DNA from: an uncultured Prevotella sp.
Lineage (GTDB): Bacteria > Bacteroidota > Bacteroidia > Bacteroidales > Bacteroidaceae
Direction: 5' to 3'
Length of the DNA: 16,979 nt
Assembly (NCBI GenBank): GCA_902477645.1
Contig: CABSIA010000055.1
Location: 1-16,979, forward strand
The notes under the pieces are model-generated. The model saw only the letters and a program-made list of their open reading frames with translations, was not told where the DNA came from and made no database searches. Positions 5,952 through 14,341 of the stretch are shown here, one piece after another (position 1 is the first letter of the stretch; the number at the start of each line of letters is the position of its first letter). A program made the position numbers and the translations under genes.

Positions 5952-7337
5952 TTACTTTACTCCTCCGCCAAGAGCTGTGTAAAGGCTTACTACTGCCTGC
6001 ATCTTGTAGAAGTCGTCGGTGACTTTGGATATCTCTGCGTTGAGCAGGTTGGCCTGTGCGCTTATTACCTCAAGATAGCTTGTACCGCTGCTTATATAGA
6101 GCTGACGTGTGTCCTCAACGTTTTTGCGGTACAGCTCTGTCTGGTGTGCGTCAAGCTCGCCTTTTTCCTTATAGGTATTGTAGCTTACGAGAGCGTTGCT
6201 TACCTCGTTGCCAGCCTTGAATATGGCATTCTGCCATGAGTTGAACGACTGCTCGTACTGAGCCTTGGCAACCTTCAGGCCTGCAACGATCTGTCCGTTG
6301 GCAAATATAGGCTGTGTAAGGCTTCCTACAGCGCTCAAGAGCCATTTGCCAGGGTTGATGATGCCCATGCCGCTGCTGTTTGTATATGTGCCTGCGCCAG
6401 AGATGTTGATGCTTGGATAGAAACGGCTGCGGGCTGTCTGAACATTATGGAAATTTGCAGCCAGCTGCATCTCGGCGGCATGTACGTCGGGACGGTTGTT
6501 GAGCATCTGCAAGGCTATGCCTGTGCTGAACTCAGTAGGCAGAGACTGGTCGGCAAGTTTCCCGCGCTGTATGGTCTGTCCGGCCTGGCCGATGAGAAGC
6601 GACATGGAGTTCTCCATCTCACGTATCTGGCGGCGCATGTCGGCAGACTGTGCTTTTACAGAATAGTAGCTTGCCTCGGCACTCTGAACACTTGTGGAGC
6701 GCGCACGCCCAAACTTCATCTGCAGGGCCATCATGTCCCATGTCTCCTTGGTCAGCGACTCCATCTCGTTGAGGATTTCCTGCTGACGGTCGAGCATAAG
6801 CAGCGTGTAATACAGGTTTGCCACACCCGATATTACTTGGCTCTTAACAGCCATTTGGTAGTCTTTGGCTGCAAGAAGCTGCATCTGTGCGTTGCGCTTT
6901 GATGACAGCAGATTGCCGAAGAGGTCCACGTTCCAGCTTGCGGCTATCGGGAGCTGATATGTTTTCGATGTCTTTGCGCCATCCCATGATGCGAGAGTAC
7001 CTTGCGGGTTCAGTGCAACAGATGGGAGGAAAGCCAGCTTTGACGCCATTACCTGTGCCTTTACCATCTCAACGCTGAGAGCGGCATTCATCAGGTCCAC
7101 ATTCTTCTCCAGAGCCTGCTCTATGAGGCTCTGGAGCTGCGGGTCGGTGAAAACGCTGCGCCATGGCAAATTGCCGAAACTTGCGGTGTCGGCAACGGCA
7201 AGTGTGTCGGTATTTGAGACCGCATCGCGCACCAGTCCTTTGGTGTCTACCGCCGGACGCTCATATTTGTTGTAGAGTCCGCAGCTGCTCATAAGAACAG
7301 CCGCAGACATTAGGGTTATAATATTTCTCTTGTTCAT
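5952..7337 (-). CDS. TolC/OprM-type outer-membrane efflux lipoprotein
   Basis: A 461-residue outer-membrane factor of the NodT/OprM family, the exit duct of a tripartite RND pump. The N-terminus is a lipoprotein signal (MNKRNIITLMSAAVLMSSC, modified Cys19), implying outer-membrane anchoring by acylation. Two OEP repeats follow, about 60-245 and 265-455, each rich in long helices (for example KSQVISGVANLYYTLLMLDR and LNNRPDVHAAEMQLAANFHN). The motif NNRPDVHAAE is typical of the family. Length is normal. It starts 14 bases after the pump stop codon, so the two are almost certainly co-transcribed. A trapping role for drugs, detergents or bile salts is plausible, but the substrate cannot be read from sequence. 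Confidence 0.93.
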   Translation of the reverse strand: MNKRNIITLMSAAVLMSSCGLYNKYERPAVDTKGLVRDAVSNTDTLAVADTASFGNLPWRSVFTDPQLQSLIEQALEKNVDLMNAALSVEMVKAQVMASKLAFLPSVALNPQGTLASWDGAKTSKTYQLPIAASWNVDLFGNLLSSKRNAQMQLLAAKDYQMAVKSQVISGVANLYYTLLMLDRQQEILNEMESLTKETWDMMALQMKFGRARSTSVQSAEASYYSVKAQSADMRRQIREMENSMSLLIGQAGQTIQRGKLADQSLPTEFSTGIALQMLNNRPDVHAAEMQLAANFHNVQTARSRFYPSINISGAGTYTNSSGMGIINPGKWLLSAVGSLTQPIFANGQIVAGLKVAKAQYEQSFNSWQNAIFKAGNEVSNALVSYNTYKEKGELDAHQTELYRKNVEDTRQLYISSGTSYLEVISAQANLLNAEISKVTDDFYKMQAVVSLYTALGGGVK

Positions 7338-7351
7338 AACTTTTCAACTGA

Positions 7352-10300
7352 TTACTTCTTGCCGAGAGGCTGTGTGTATTGGAGTAGCTCTGTATCAACC
7401 TGTGCGTTATCGTCGGCAAACTCTATCGGCTTAATCTTCTCCTGCAGCCACTGGAACACGGCGAAGAGAGCCGGAACCACAAACAGCTGACAGATTGTAC
7501 CGATAAGCATACCGCCTACAGCTGCGGCGCCAAGAGTCTGGTTTCCGTTTTTGCCTACACCCGATGCGAACATCAATGGCAACAGACCGATAATCATGGC
7601 CAGTGATGTCATGAGGATAGGACGGAGACGCGCGCCGGCACCAAGAATTGCAGAGTAGCGTATTGCCATACCAGTCTGCCGGCGCTCAAGGGCGAACTGT
7701 ACGATAAGGATGGCGTTCTTGGCAAGCAGACCGATGAGCATGATGAGTGCAATCTGCATGTAGATGTCGTTGCTGTGACCGAAGATGTCGGTGAATATGA
7801 ACGCACCTGCCAAACCGAACGGAATAGAGAGAATTACCGCCAACGGCAGAATGTAGCTCTCGTACTGGGCAGACAGAATAAGGTAAACGAATACAAGACA
7901 CAATGCGAAGATTATGGCTGTAGAGTCGCTTGACTCCTGCTCAGAGCGGGTCATACCAGAGTAGTCGAGACCGTAGCCGTCGGGCAATACCTGGGCTGCA
8001 ACTTCCTCAACAGCCTGCAGAGCCTGTCCGGAAGAGTAGCCTGTGGCAGCTGTGGCGTTGACGTTGATACTGGTGAAGAGGTTGAAACGGTTCACGTTTG
8101 ACGGACCGTAAACACGGCGCAATGAGCAGTACTCGCTAACAGGAGCCATGCCGCTCGGTGTGCGCACATAGATGTTTGTCAGTGTGGCGGGATTCTTGCG
8201 GCTCTCAACAGTTCCTTGCAACATTACACGGTAGAGCTTACCGTAAGAGTTGAAGTTAGAGACGTACATACCGCCATAGTAACCCTGAAGGGTAGAGAGT
8301 ACCGTCTGTGGAGAAATGCCGCTCTGCTTACATTTTGCCACGTCAACGTCAACCATATACTGTGGATAGTTAGGGTTGTAAGATGTCATGGCGTTTGAAA
8401 TCTCCGGACGCTTGTTGAGCTCGGCGAGATAGGTCTTTGTAATCTCGAAGAACTTGTTCAGGTCACCGCCGGTCTTATCCTGCATAGAGAATGTGATACC
8501 GTTGGTGGCACCGAAGCCGCTCACCATAGGCGGAGCGAAGGCAAGAATCTGGGCATCCTTGATTTCTGCGGTCTGCTTGTAAATCATACCGAGCACAGAG
8601 GTGTATGACATCGGGTTCACGAAGAAACGTGTGATGCCGTCGCCCTGCCACAGTCCTGAGAGGTTATAGAAGAATCCTGACGGACGCTCCTCAAACGACT
8701 TCAGCTTGATGATGAAGGTAGCCTGGTCGGAGCCCTGGCCTGCGATGAAGTTGTAACCGAGCAGCTGCTCGCGGGTCTTCACGGCAGGGTTGTTTTTCAG
8801 CATGTCGTCAATCTGGTTTACAACCTCCTTGGTGCGCTCCTGGCTTGTACCAGGTGCCATAGAAACGGTACAGAAGATAACGCCGGTGTCCTCATCTGGT
8901 ACAAGACCAGTCTTGGTGGTTCCCATAAGGATAACCATAGCGAGAATACCTACTACTACAGCGGCACCTGCCATGATGCGGTGGTGGATAACGCTTGCAA
9001 CACCATTCTTGTATTTGCTGAGAATTTTCTCGTACTGGTAGTTGAAACCTGCATGGAAACGGTCGATTACGCTCATCTTCTTCTCATGCTCACCATCGTG
9101 AGGCTTCAGGAAGATGGCGCAAAGAGCCGGAGACAGGGTAAGGGCGTTGACGGCAGAGATAAGGATAGACACAGCCATAGTAACACCGAACTCACGGTAG
9201 AACACACCGCTTGTGCCGCCCATGAACGATACAGGAACGAACACGGCTGACATAACGAGGGTGATTGAGATGATGGCACCAGAAATCTCGTTCATGGCGT
9301 CGATACTTGCTGTAAGTGCGCTCTTGTAGCCTTGATCGAGTTTTGCATGGACAGCCTCCACAACCACAATGGCATCATCGACCACAATGGCGATGGCAAG
9401 CAGCAAGGCGGAGAGCACAAGCAAGTTGATGGAGAAGCCGAAAATCCAGAGGAAGAGGAATGTACCAATCAAAGCCACAGGCACGGCAATCATAGGAATC
9501 AGCGTTGAACGGAAGTCCTGCAGGAACACGTAAACTACGAGGAACACCAGCAACAGTGTGATGATGAGGGTGAACACAACCTCCTCGATAGAAGCGAAGA
9601 GGAACTCCGTAACGTCGTAGTTAATCTTGTACTCCATGCCTGGAGGGAAGCTCTTTGCCTGCTCCTCAAGCTCTTTCTTCACGTCCTCAGCAATCTGTGT
9701 GGCGTTAGAACCTGCAATCTGCTGCACCATACCCATAACAGACGGATAACCGTTGTTCTTCATAGATACGCTGTAAGACAAACCGCCAAGTTCAATCTTT
9801 GCAACATCTTTCAGACGTAGGGTCTGACCGGTCATGTCGCTTTTGATTACGATGTCGCCATACTCCTCAGCAGTCTTCAGACGGCCCTTGTAGCGCATTG
9901 TGTACTCGTAAGCCATATCGCTCTGCTCACCGAACTTACCAGGGGCAGCCTCGATGTTCTGCTCTGCCAATACTCCGCTGATGTCAGACGGGATAAGTCC
10001 GTACTGCTTCATCTTGTCTGGCTGCAGCCATATACGCATAGAGTATGTCTTCATACCAGGCGACTGCACGCCACCCACACCCGATACACGCTTCAGGGCA
10101 GGAATGATGTTGATGTCGTTGTAGTTGGTGAGGAACTCATCGTCGTAACGTCCGTCCTCAGATGTGAGGGTGAACATGATAACGTTAGATGTCTGACGTT
10201 TTTCTACGGTCACACCAACTCGTGTTACCTCGGCAGGCAGCAAAGCCTGAGCCTGGCTAACACGGTTCTGAACGTTCACGGCAGCCATATCAGGGTCAGA

Positions 10301-10594
10301 ACCCTGCTTGAAGTAAACGGTAATAGAGCACATACCGTCGTTGGTTGCCTGTGAGGTCATGTATGTCATGTTCTCCACACCGTTGATACTCTCCTCAAGA
10401 GGGGTAACAACAGAGTTAAGAACCGTCTGTGCGTCGGCACCTGTATAAGTAGTCATCACAGAGATGGTAGGCGGTGCCACATCCGGGTACTGCTCAATAG
10501 GCAGCGATATAAGTCCGATGGTACCCAAAAGCACGAAGAAAATGGAAACCACCGTCGACAGTACCGGACGCTTTATGAAATTTGTAAATGTCAT
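7352..10594 (-). CDS. RND multidrug efflux pump, inner-membrane transporter (AcrB/MexB-like)
   Basis: A 1080-residue HAE1-family resistance-nodulation-division transporter that uses proton influx to export hydrophobic compounds. It begins MTFTNFIKRPVLSTVVSIFF, the first membrane helix of the family. A large periplasmic porter domain follows, then membrane helices from about 338. The proton-relay Asp pair is present (VVDDAIVVVE, Asp406/Asp407) and the partner lysine is in GLLAKNAILIVQFA (Lys959). Proline-bounded repeats and the second periplasmic loop (about 560-890) keep the two-fold internal repeat. Full length with no frameshift. It sits between adaptor and outer-membrane factor in the classical order. 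The start codon is preceded in the mRNA by an A-rich leader, and upstream of that by a heptamer-repeat cluster. Confidence 0.96.
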   Translation of the reverse strand: MTFTNFIKRPVLSTVVSIFFVLLGTIGLISLPIEQYPDVAPPTISVMTTYTGADAQTVLNSVVTPLEESINGVENMTYMTSQATNDGMCSITVYFKQGSDPDMAAVNVQNRVSQAQALLPAEVTRVGVTVEKRQTSNVIMFTLTSEDGRYDDEFLTNYNDINIIPALKRVSGVGGVQSPGMKTYSMRIWLQPDKMKQYGLIPSDISGVLAEQNIEAAPGKFGEQSDMAYEYTMRYKGRLKTAEEYGDIVIKSDMTGQTLRLKDVAKIELGGLSYSVSMKNNGYPSVMGMVQQIAGSNATQIAEDVKKELEEQAKSFPPGMEYKINYDVTEFLFASIEEVVFTLIITLLLVFLVVYVFLQDFRSTLIPMIAVPVALIGTFLFLWIFGFSINLLVLSALLLAIAIVVDDAIVVVEAVHAKLDQGYKSALTASIDAMNEISGAIISITLVMSAVFVPVSFMGGTSGVFYREFGVTMAVSILISAVNALTLSPALCAIFLKPHDGEHEKKMSVIDRFHAGFNYQYEKILSKYKNGVASVIHHRIMAGAAVVVGILAMVILMGTTKTGLVPDEDTGVIFCTVSMAPGTSQERTKEVVNQIDDMLKNNPAVKTREQLLGYNFIAGQGSDQATFIIKLKSFEERPSGFFYNLSGLWQGDGITRFFVNPMSYTSVLGMIYKQTAEIKDAQILAFAPPMVSGFGATNGITFSMQDKTGGDLNKFFEITKTYLAELNKRPEISNAMTSYNPNYPQYMVDVDVAKCKQSGISPQTVLSTLQGYYGGMYVSNFNSYGKLYRVMLQGTVESRKNPATLTNIYVRTPSGMAPVSEYCSLRRVYGPSNVNRFNLFTSINVNATAATGYSSGQALQAVEEVAAQVLPDGYGLDYSGMTRSEQESSDSTAIIFALCLVFVYLILSAQYESYILPLAVILSIPFGLAGAFIFTDIFGHSNDIYMQIALIMLIGLLAKNAILIVQFALERRQTGMAIRYSAILGAGARLRPILMTSLAMIIGLLPLMFASGVGKNGNQTLGAAAVGGMLIGTICQLFVVPALFAVFQWLQEKIKPIEFADDNAQVDTELLQYTQPLGKK

Positions 10595-10610
10595 TGTTTA
10601 TATTTTTTTT

Positions 10611-10738
10611 ATGGAGGTAAGGAGGTATGGAGTAAGGGGGTAAGTAGATTACTCCTTTTAGATTGAAGCGAATTTTGCTTAACATCTTACTCCTTACTCC
10701 TTACTTCTTACTCCTTTACTTCTTACTTCTTACTTCTT
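10611..10738. repeat. Palindromic cluster of heptamer repeats between adaptor and pump genes
   Basis: Seven near-identical units of CTTACTC/CTTACTT run from 10686 to 10735 (one has an extra T). Three or four inverted units (GGAGGTAA, GGAGTAAG, GGGGTAAG) run from 10613 to 10644. The two groups can pair imperfectly, for example GGAGTAAG 10629-10636 with CTTACTCC 10686-10693. On the coding strand the last unit coincides with the final AAG codon and TAA stop of the adaptor gene (10730-10735). The cluster fills the 135-base gap between the genes and stops at an A8-type leader (10601-10610) before the pump start. Confidence 0.88.
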
Positions 10739-11938
10739 TTTTCCACCCATTACATCTGCAAAACCAGAGGCAGAGCCTTGTTTCTCACCAAGTTTTGCAG
10801 CCTCGTCAATCTTCTGCATATAGCGTGCTTCGGTGATAGGTTTAATCTCCATACCGTCGGTAAGCGATGTGATACCCTTTGATACAAAGCGGTCGCCAAC
10901 CTTCAGACCGTCGGTAACGATATATGTCTTGCCGTCGTCCTGTGGGTTAACCTTAATCTCGGTATACTTAACCTTGTTGTCTTTGCCAACGAGATAAACG
11001 AACTTCTTGTTCTGAACCTCAGAAGTAGCCTCTTGTGGAATGATGATGGCGTTGTTTGCAGTTGTAGGAATAACAATCTGACCGGCACCACCACTTCTCA
11101 GCTGCTGCTCAGGATTGCTGAAGTGTGCTTTGAGCGACACAGAACCTGTAGCCTGGTCGATAACACCACTTGCGGTGACAACCTTTCCTGGGTGGTTGTA
11201 AATGCTTCCGTCAGCAAGCTGCAGTTTAACCTCTGGTACAGCTGCAACTTCGTGGTCCAGGCTGGCGGAGTCACCAGAGAATGCGAGCAGGTCTTTCTCT
11301 GTCAGAGCGAAGTAAACCTCCATTTTTGAAATGTCTGATACTGTTGTCAGCGGCTCCTGGCTTGATGCGCTGACTAATGCGCCAACCTTATAAGGCAGAG
11401 TACCAACAACACCAGCGGCAGGACTCTTTACGTAGCAATAGCTTAAAGCCTCCTCAGCAGATGCCAAAGCAGCCTGTGCTTGTGCAAGGGCAGCCTGTGC
11501 TGTAGAATAGTTGTTCTCGGCTGTAGAAAGCTCAAACTGGCCGATAACCTTATTGTCGAACAACTGCTTAGAATTCTCGTATGTGAGTTTTGAGGTTGCA
11601 AGCTGAGCCTTTGCTGTGTTTACGGCAGCCTTAGCCTGACGAACCTGTGCCTGGTATGTCTCGTTATCGATAACGAAAAGCAGCTGGCCGGCACCGACAC
11701 TCTGTCCTTCGTGTACGCAAATCTTTGTTATAAAACCTGATACCTTCGGCCGGATCTGTACGTCCTGAATACCTTTGATAATAGCAGGATAAGTTGCCTG
11801 CAATTCTGTCCCCTGAGCCTCGACAGTTCTCACTGCATACTCGTTGTCGGCAAAGTTTGGCTTACCGCCTGACTTGCTACCACACGATGCGAGTGCTGCT
11901 CCGAGAACCGCAATCATTAAAATCTTACTTGTTTTCAT
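10730..11938 (-). CDS. RND efflux periplasmic adaptor lipoprotein (AcrA/MexA-like)
   Basis: A 402-residue membrane-fusion protein joining the pump to the outer-membrane duct. The lipoprotein signal MKTSKILMIAVLGAALASC (Cys19) anchors it to the inner membrane facing the periplasm. A first lipoyl half (IRPKVSGFITKICVHEGQSV, about 62-81) is followed by an Ala/Gln-rich coiled-coil hairpin (about 98-165), the second lipoyl half (YCYVKSPAAGVVGTL, about 168-182), then beta-barrel and membrane-proximal domains. Length is typical. It is the first gene of the operon and the promoter lies about 60 bases upstream with a palindrome over its -33 region. The C-terminus (MGGKKK) runs directly into the heptamer repeat. 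Confidence 0.94.
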   Translation of the reverse strand: MKTSKILMIAVLGAALASCGSKSGGKPNFADNEYAVRTVEAQGTELQATYPAIIKGIQDVQIRPKVSGFITKICVHEGQSVGAGQLLFVIDNETYQAQVRQAKAAVNTAKAQLATSKLTYENSKQLFDNKVIGQFELSTAENNYSTAQAALAQAQAALASAEEALSYCYVKSPAAGVVGTLPYKVGALVSASSQEPLTTVSDISKMEVYFALTEKDLLAFSGDSASLDHEVAAVPEVKLQLADGSIYNHPGKVVTASGVIDQATGSVSLKAHFSNPEQQLRSGGAGQIVIPTTANNAIIIPQEATSEVQNKKFVYLVGKDNKVKYTEIKVNPQDDGKTYIVTDGLKVGDRFVSKGITSLTDGMEIKPITEARYMQKIDEAAKLGEKQGSASGFADVMGGKKK

Positions 11939-11996
11939 ACCTATTTGTTTATCAATTTTTTGTTATTCTATAATCTATAATTATGTAAATGGATTG

Positions 11997-12043
11997 CAAA
12001 AGTAGTAATAAATGGCGAAAACTAATACACGGACATTAGTTTT
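11997..12043 (-). promoter_or_regulatory. Efflux operon promoter with candidate operator palindrome
   Basis: The minus strand has a good -7 element TACTTTTG (11997-12004), about 59 bases before the adaptor start codon. The -33 position is poor (TATT at 12024-12027). Covering it is a perfect 9-bp inverted repeat, AAAACTAAT (12018-12026) and ATTAGTTTT (12035-12043), with an 8-base spacer. A palindrome over a weak -33 fits an operator for a dimeric regulator. That role is inferred, and no regulator gene is adjacent. Confidence 0.6.
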
Positions 12044-12094
12044 TTAACAAACATTTTGTAACATTATCACTATTTGGTATGGCGTGTATAACAT

Positions 12095-12133
12095 AGAAAA
12101 GGAAGTAGCATTTTTATGTGCTCTTCCTTTTCT
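12095..12133 (-). terminator. Hairpin terminator after the CCA transferase gene
   Basis: AGAAAAGGAAG (12095-12105) is the exact reverse complement of 12123-12133, and AGCA/TGCT (12107-12110 and 12119-12122) extends the stem past one bulged base. It lies 54 bases after the stop codon at 12188. The 3' arm on the minus strand is T-rich (CTTCCTTTTCT), though no separate T run follows. The near-symmetry could also stop transcription from the other side. Confidence 0.7.
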
Positions 12134-12187
12134 GTATTTCTTTCTTATTTGTATCTGTGCAGTTGGTTTGTCTGCAATGAGTGAAAA

Positions 12188-13621
12188 TCATTGAATTGCG
12201 GTCAGCCCCATGGCTTTTGCTTTCTCTTTGAGCAACTGCATAAGAGGTTCCCTTTCGTTTTCCACCTTGTTGTCGAGAACGGCGTCTTTGAGAGTTTTTT
12301 TCAGTATGCCGACTTCCTGTGATGGTTTCAGGCCGAACATTTCCATTATCTCATTTCCGTCTATGCAAGGCTGGAACAGACGTTTGTAATCACGTAGCTT
12401 AAGGTCTTTAAGCTTCTCGCGCACGATGCGGAAATTGTCAAGAAATTGTTGCTTGCGCTGGCTGTTTTTGCTTGTTATATCGGCCTCGCACAATGTCATC
12501 AAGTCGTCTATGTCGTCGCCTGCGTCGTTCAAGAGCCGTCTTACCGCGCTGTCGGTAACCTCTTCGTCGGCAATGGCGATGGGTCTCATGTGCAGGTCTA
12601 CCATTTTCTGCACATATTTCATCTTTATGTCAAGGGGCAGCTTCAGGCGTTGGAAGATAGATCTCACCATCTTTGCGCCTATGAAGTTGTGGTTGTGGAA
12701 TGTCCAGCCGGCAGGCACCTCCCACCGCTTGCTTTTGGGTTTTCCTATATCGTGGAGCAACGCAGCCCAGCGAAGCCAAAGATTGTCACTGTTTTTACAA
12801 ACATTTTCCAATACCTCAAGGGTGTGCAGGTAGTTATTCTTGTGTGCTCTGCCGTTGCGCACCTCAACATTGTCAAGAGCAACGAGCTCGGGCAAAACCA
12901 AATCGAGCAGTCCCGACTCTCTGAGATAGTAAAATCCCGTGCTTGGATGTGCCGAGAGCAGTATCTTGTTCAGCTCATCTTGTATGCGCTCTCCGCTGAT
13001 AATTCTCAGTCTGTGCGCATTGCGTCCCAGGGCCTCAAAAGTCTCTGGCTCAATGGTGAAGCTCAGCTGTGTGGCAAACCTTACGCAACGCATCATCCGC
13101 AGCGGGTCGTCAGAGAATGTTATGTCGGGGTCTAAAGGTGTAGCAATGATGCCGTCTTCCATATCATAGACTCCGTTAAACGGGTCGACGAGCTCTCCAA
13201 ACCTATTGCTGTTCAGGCATATAGCCAAGGCATTGATTGTGAAGTCGCGCCGGTTTTGGTCGTCTTCCAAAGTGCCGTCCTCTACTATGGGTTTGCGTGA
13301 GTCGTGGGTGTAGCTTTCCTTTCTGGCTCCGACGAACTCAACCTCCGTGTCCTTGTATTTTACCTGTGCCGTGCCGAAATTTTTGAAAACGGATATATGT
13401 GCTTTCTTTCCCAGGATGTTTTTCAGCTCGCCGGCAACTTGTATGCCGCTGCCCACCACAACCACGTCAATATCGTTTGACGGGCGCTCAAGAAACAAGT
13501 CTCTGACGTATCCGCCAACAACATAGCATTCCAGGCCGAGGGTGTCTGCGGCTTGTGATATTTTGTGGAATATGTCTTTGTCGAGCAGTTCTGCCAATTG
13601 GGCATTAGTGAGATTTCTCAT
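12188..13621 (-). CDS. cca: CCA tRNA nucleotidyltransferase with HD domain
   Basis: A 477-residue class II nucleotidyltransferase that adds or repairs the 3' CCA end of tRNAs in the cytoplasm. The polymerase-beta-type head has GGYVRD (36-41) and the metal-binding DIDVVVVG (50-57). The RRDFTINALA motif (124-133) and the RNA-binding region LRMMRCVRFATQL (174-186) follow. The C-terminal half contains an HD phosphohydrolase-like domain with HTLEV (266-270) and HDIGKP (290-295), as in many bacterial CCA enzymes. A specialised poly(A) polymerase or A-adding variant cannot be fully excluded from motifs alone, but no second such gene is visible here. It starts with an ATG about 24 bases after its -7 element and appears monocistronic, ending at a hairpin. 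Confidence 0.94.
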   Translation of the reverse strand: MRNLTNAQLAELLDKDIFHKISQAADTLGLECYVVGGYVRDLFLERPSNDIDVVVVGSGIQVAGELKNILGKKAHISVFKNFGTAQVKYKDTEVEFVGARKESYTHDSRKPIVEDGTLEDDQNRRDFTINALAICLNSNRFGELVDPFNGVYDMEDGIIATPLDPDITFSDDPLRMMRCVRFATQLSFTIEPETFEALGRNAHRLRIISGERIQDELNKILLSAHPSTGFYYLRESGLLDLVLPELVALDNVEVRNGRAHKNNYLHTLEVLENVCKNSDNLWLRWAALLHDIGKPKSKRWEVPAGWTFHNHNFIGAKMVRSIFQRLKLPLDIKMKYVQKMVDLHMRPIAIADEEVTDSAVRRLLNDAGDDIDDLMTLCEADITSKNSQRKQQFLDNFRIVREKLKDLKLRDYKRLFQPCIDGNEIMEMFGLKPSQEVGILKKTLKDAVLDNKVENEREPLMQLLKEKAKAMGLTAIQ

Positions 13622-13644
13622 TATAACAGTCTTGTTTGGGAGTG

Positions 13645-13652
13645 CAAAATTA
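13645..13652 (-). promoter_or_regulatory. -7 element of the cca promoter
   Basis: The minus strand reads TAATTTTG, 23 bases upstream of the cca start codon. No TTTG is found at the expected distance, so only the -7 is supported. Confidence 0.5.
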
Positions 13653-13704
13653 CATAAAAAGTTTTATTTTCAGCATACGAAGTGGTAAAAAGACTTTTTT
13701 TTCT

Positions 13705-13712
13705 TAACTTTG
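13705..13712 (+). promoter_or_regulatory. -7 element of the lipoprotein gene promoter
   Basis: TAACTTTG followed by C matches the Bacteroidetes -7 element and is identical to that at 4227. The -33 position is weak (GTGG). Transcription would start near 13719, making a leader of about 150 bases that contains the double palindrome 13739-13833. Confidence 0.55.
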
Positions 13713-13738
13713 CAGCATAGAACGGAGTAAACACTGTC

Positions 13739-13833
13739 TGTAGGGCCGCTATGTATAGCGGCCGCAAACAAAGATGCCAGCATAAAGCATATTGTGTTTA
13801 TTTCTTGCGGCCGCTATACATAGCGGCCCTACA
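13739..13833. repeat. REP/MITE-like double palindrome
   Basis: Bases 13739-13767 and 13805-13833 are perfect 29-base reverse complements, separated by 37 bases. Each arm is also a palindrome: GGCCGCTAT, two bases, ATAGCGGCC. The GC-rich arms contrast with the AT-rich surroundings. This nested architecture resembles small non-autonomous mobile or extragenic palindromic elements. No transposase is encoded within it and no clear target-site duplication flanks it. Confidence 0.88.
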
Positions 13834-13869
13834 TGTTGTTTGAGAAACGTAAATTAAAACATAATAGTT

Positions 13870-14283
13870 ATGAGGAGAATATTAGTTTTAGCCGCTGGCG
13901 TTATGTTGCTTGCCGGCTGTGGCAATAAAGAATCCGAGCTTGCGCAGCAGATGTTGCAGAGTATCGAGAGCCAGTATGCCAAAGGTGAATACCGGGTGGT
14001 TCTTGACTCTATAAAAAAATTGAGAGAGAAGTTTCCCGAGGCTATAGAGCAGCGCAAAAAGGCACTTGAGATATGGCAGGAGGCATCTTTGAAAATCACA
14101 CAGGCCGACATTGCCGTAACCGACTCGGCGCTTCAGACTGTTGCCAGACAGATGCAGGCTGCCACAGATATTGCCACACGCAACAAGTTAGGCGTGATAC
14201 GTGACTCGCTGCAGGTGCGCTATGAGGCACTTTGCGGCACGGTAAGGGTTATTCACAAACGCCAGGAAATGTTGCCAAGGTAG
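13870..14283 (+). CDS. Small lipoprotein of unknown function
   Basis: A 137-residue exported lipoprotein. The signal MRRILVLAAGVMLLAGC has a clear lipobox LAGC with Cys17, placing the mature protein on a membrane facing the periplasm. The rest is charged and predicted helical (for example ESELAQQMLQSIESQYAKG and QRKKALEIWQEASLKI), probably an extended or coiled-coil-like helix bundle. I recognise no enzymatic motif or named family. It precedes the DUF1599 gene by 58 bases in the same direction, with a separate promoter element in between. It may be an envelope-maintenance factor, but nothing specific supports that. Its leader holds the double palindrome. Confidence 0.8.
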   Translation: MRRILVLAAGVMLLAGCGNKESELAQQMLQSIESQYAKGEYRVVLDSIKKLREKFPEAIEQRKKALEIWQEASLKITQADIAVTDSALQTVARQMQAATDIATRNKLGVIRDSLQVRYEALCGTVRVIHKRQEMLPR

Positions 14284-14325
14284 AAAAAAGTCCTCGTATG
14301 CGTACGTTATTTCAATAATATTGAC

Positions 14326-14333
14326 TAACTTTG
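14326..14333 (+). promoter_or_regulatory. -7 element directly before the DUF1599 gene
   Basis: TAACTTTG followed by C ends only 8 bases before the ATG at 14342. With the usual distance to the start site, the transcript would begin at or within a few bases of the start codon, giving a leaderless or nearly leaderless mRNA. No good -33 is seen at 14303-14306. Confidence 0.5.
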
Positions 14334-14341
14334 CGCCCGAT

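Noticed and set aside
14321..14341. TTG start giving seven extra residues on the DUF1599 protein
   Set aside because: These codons include the promoter -7 element, and an ATG follows at 14342.
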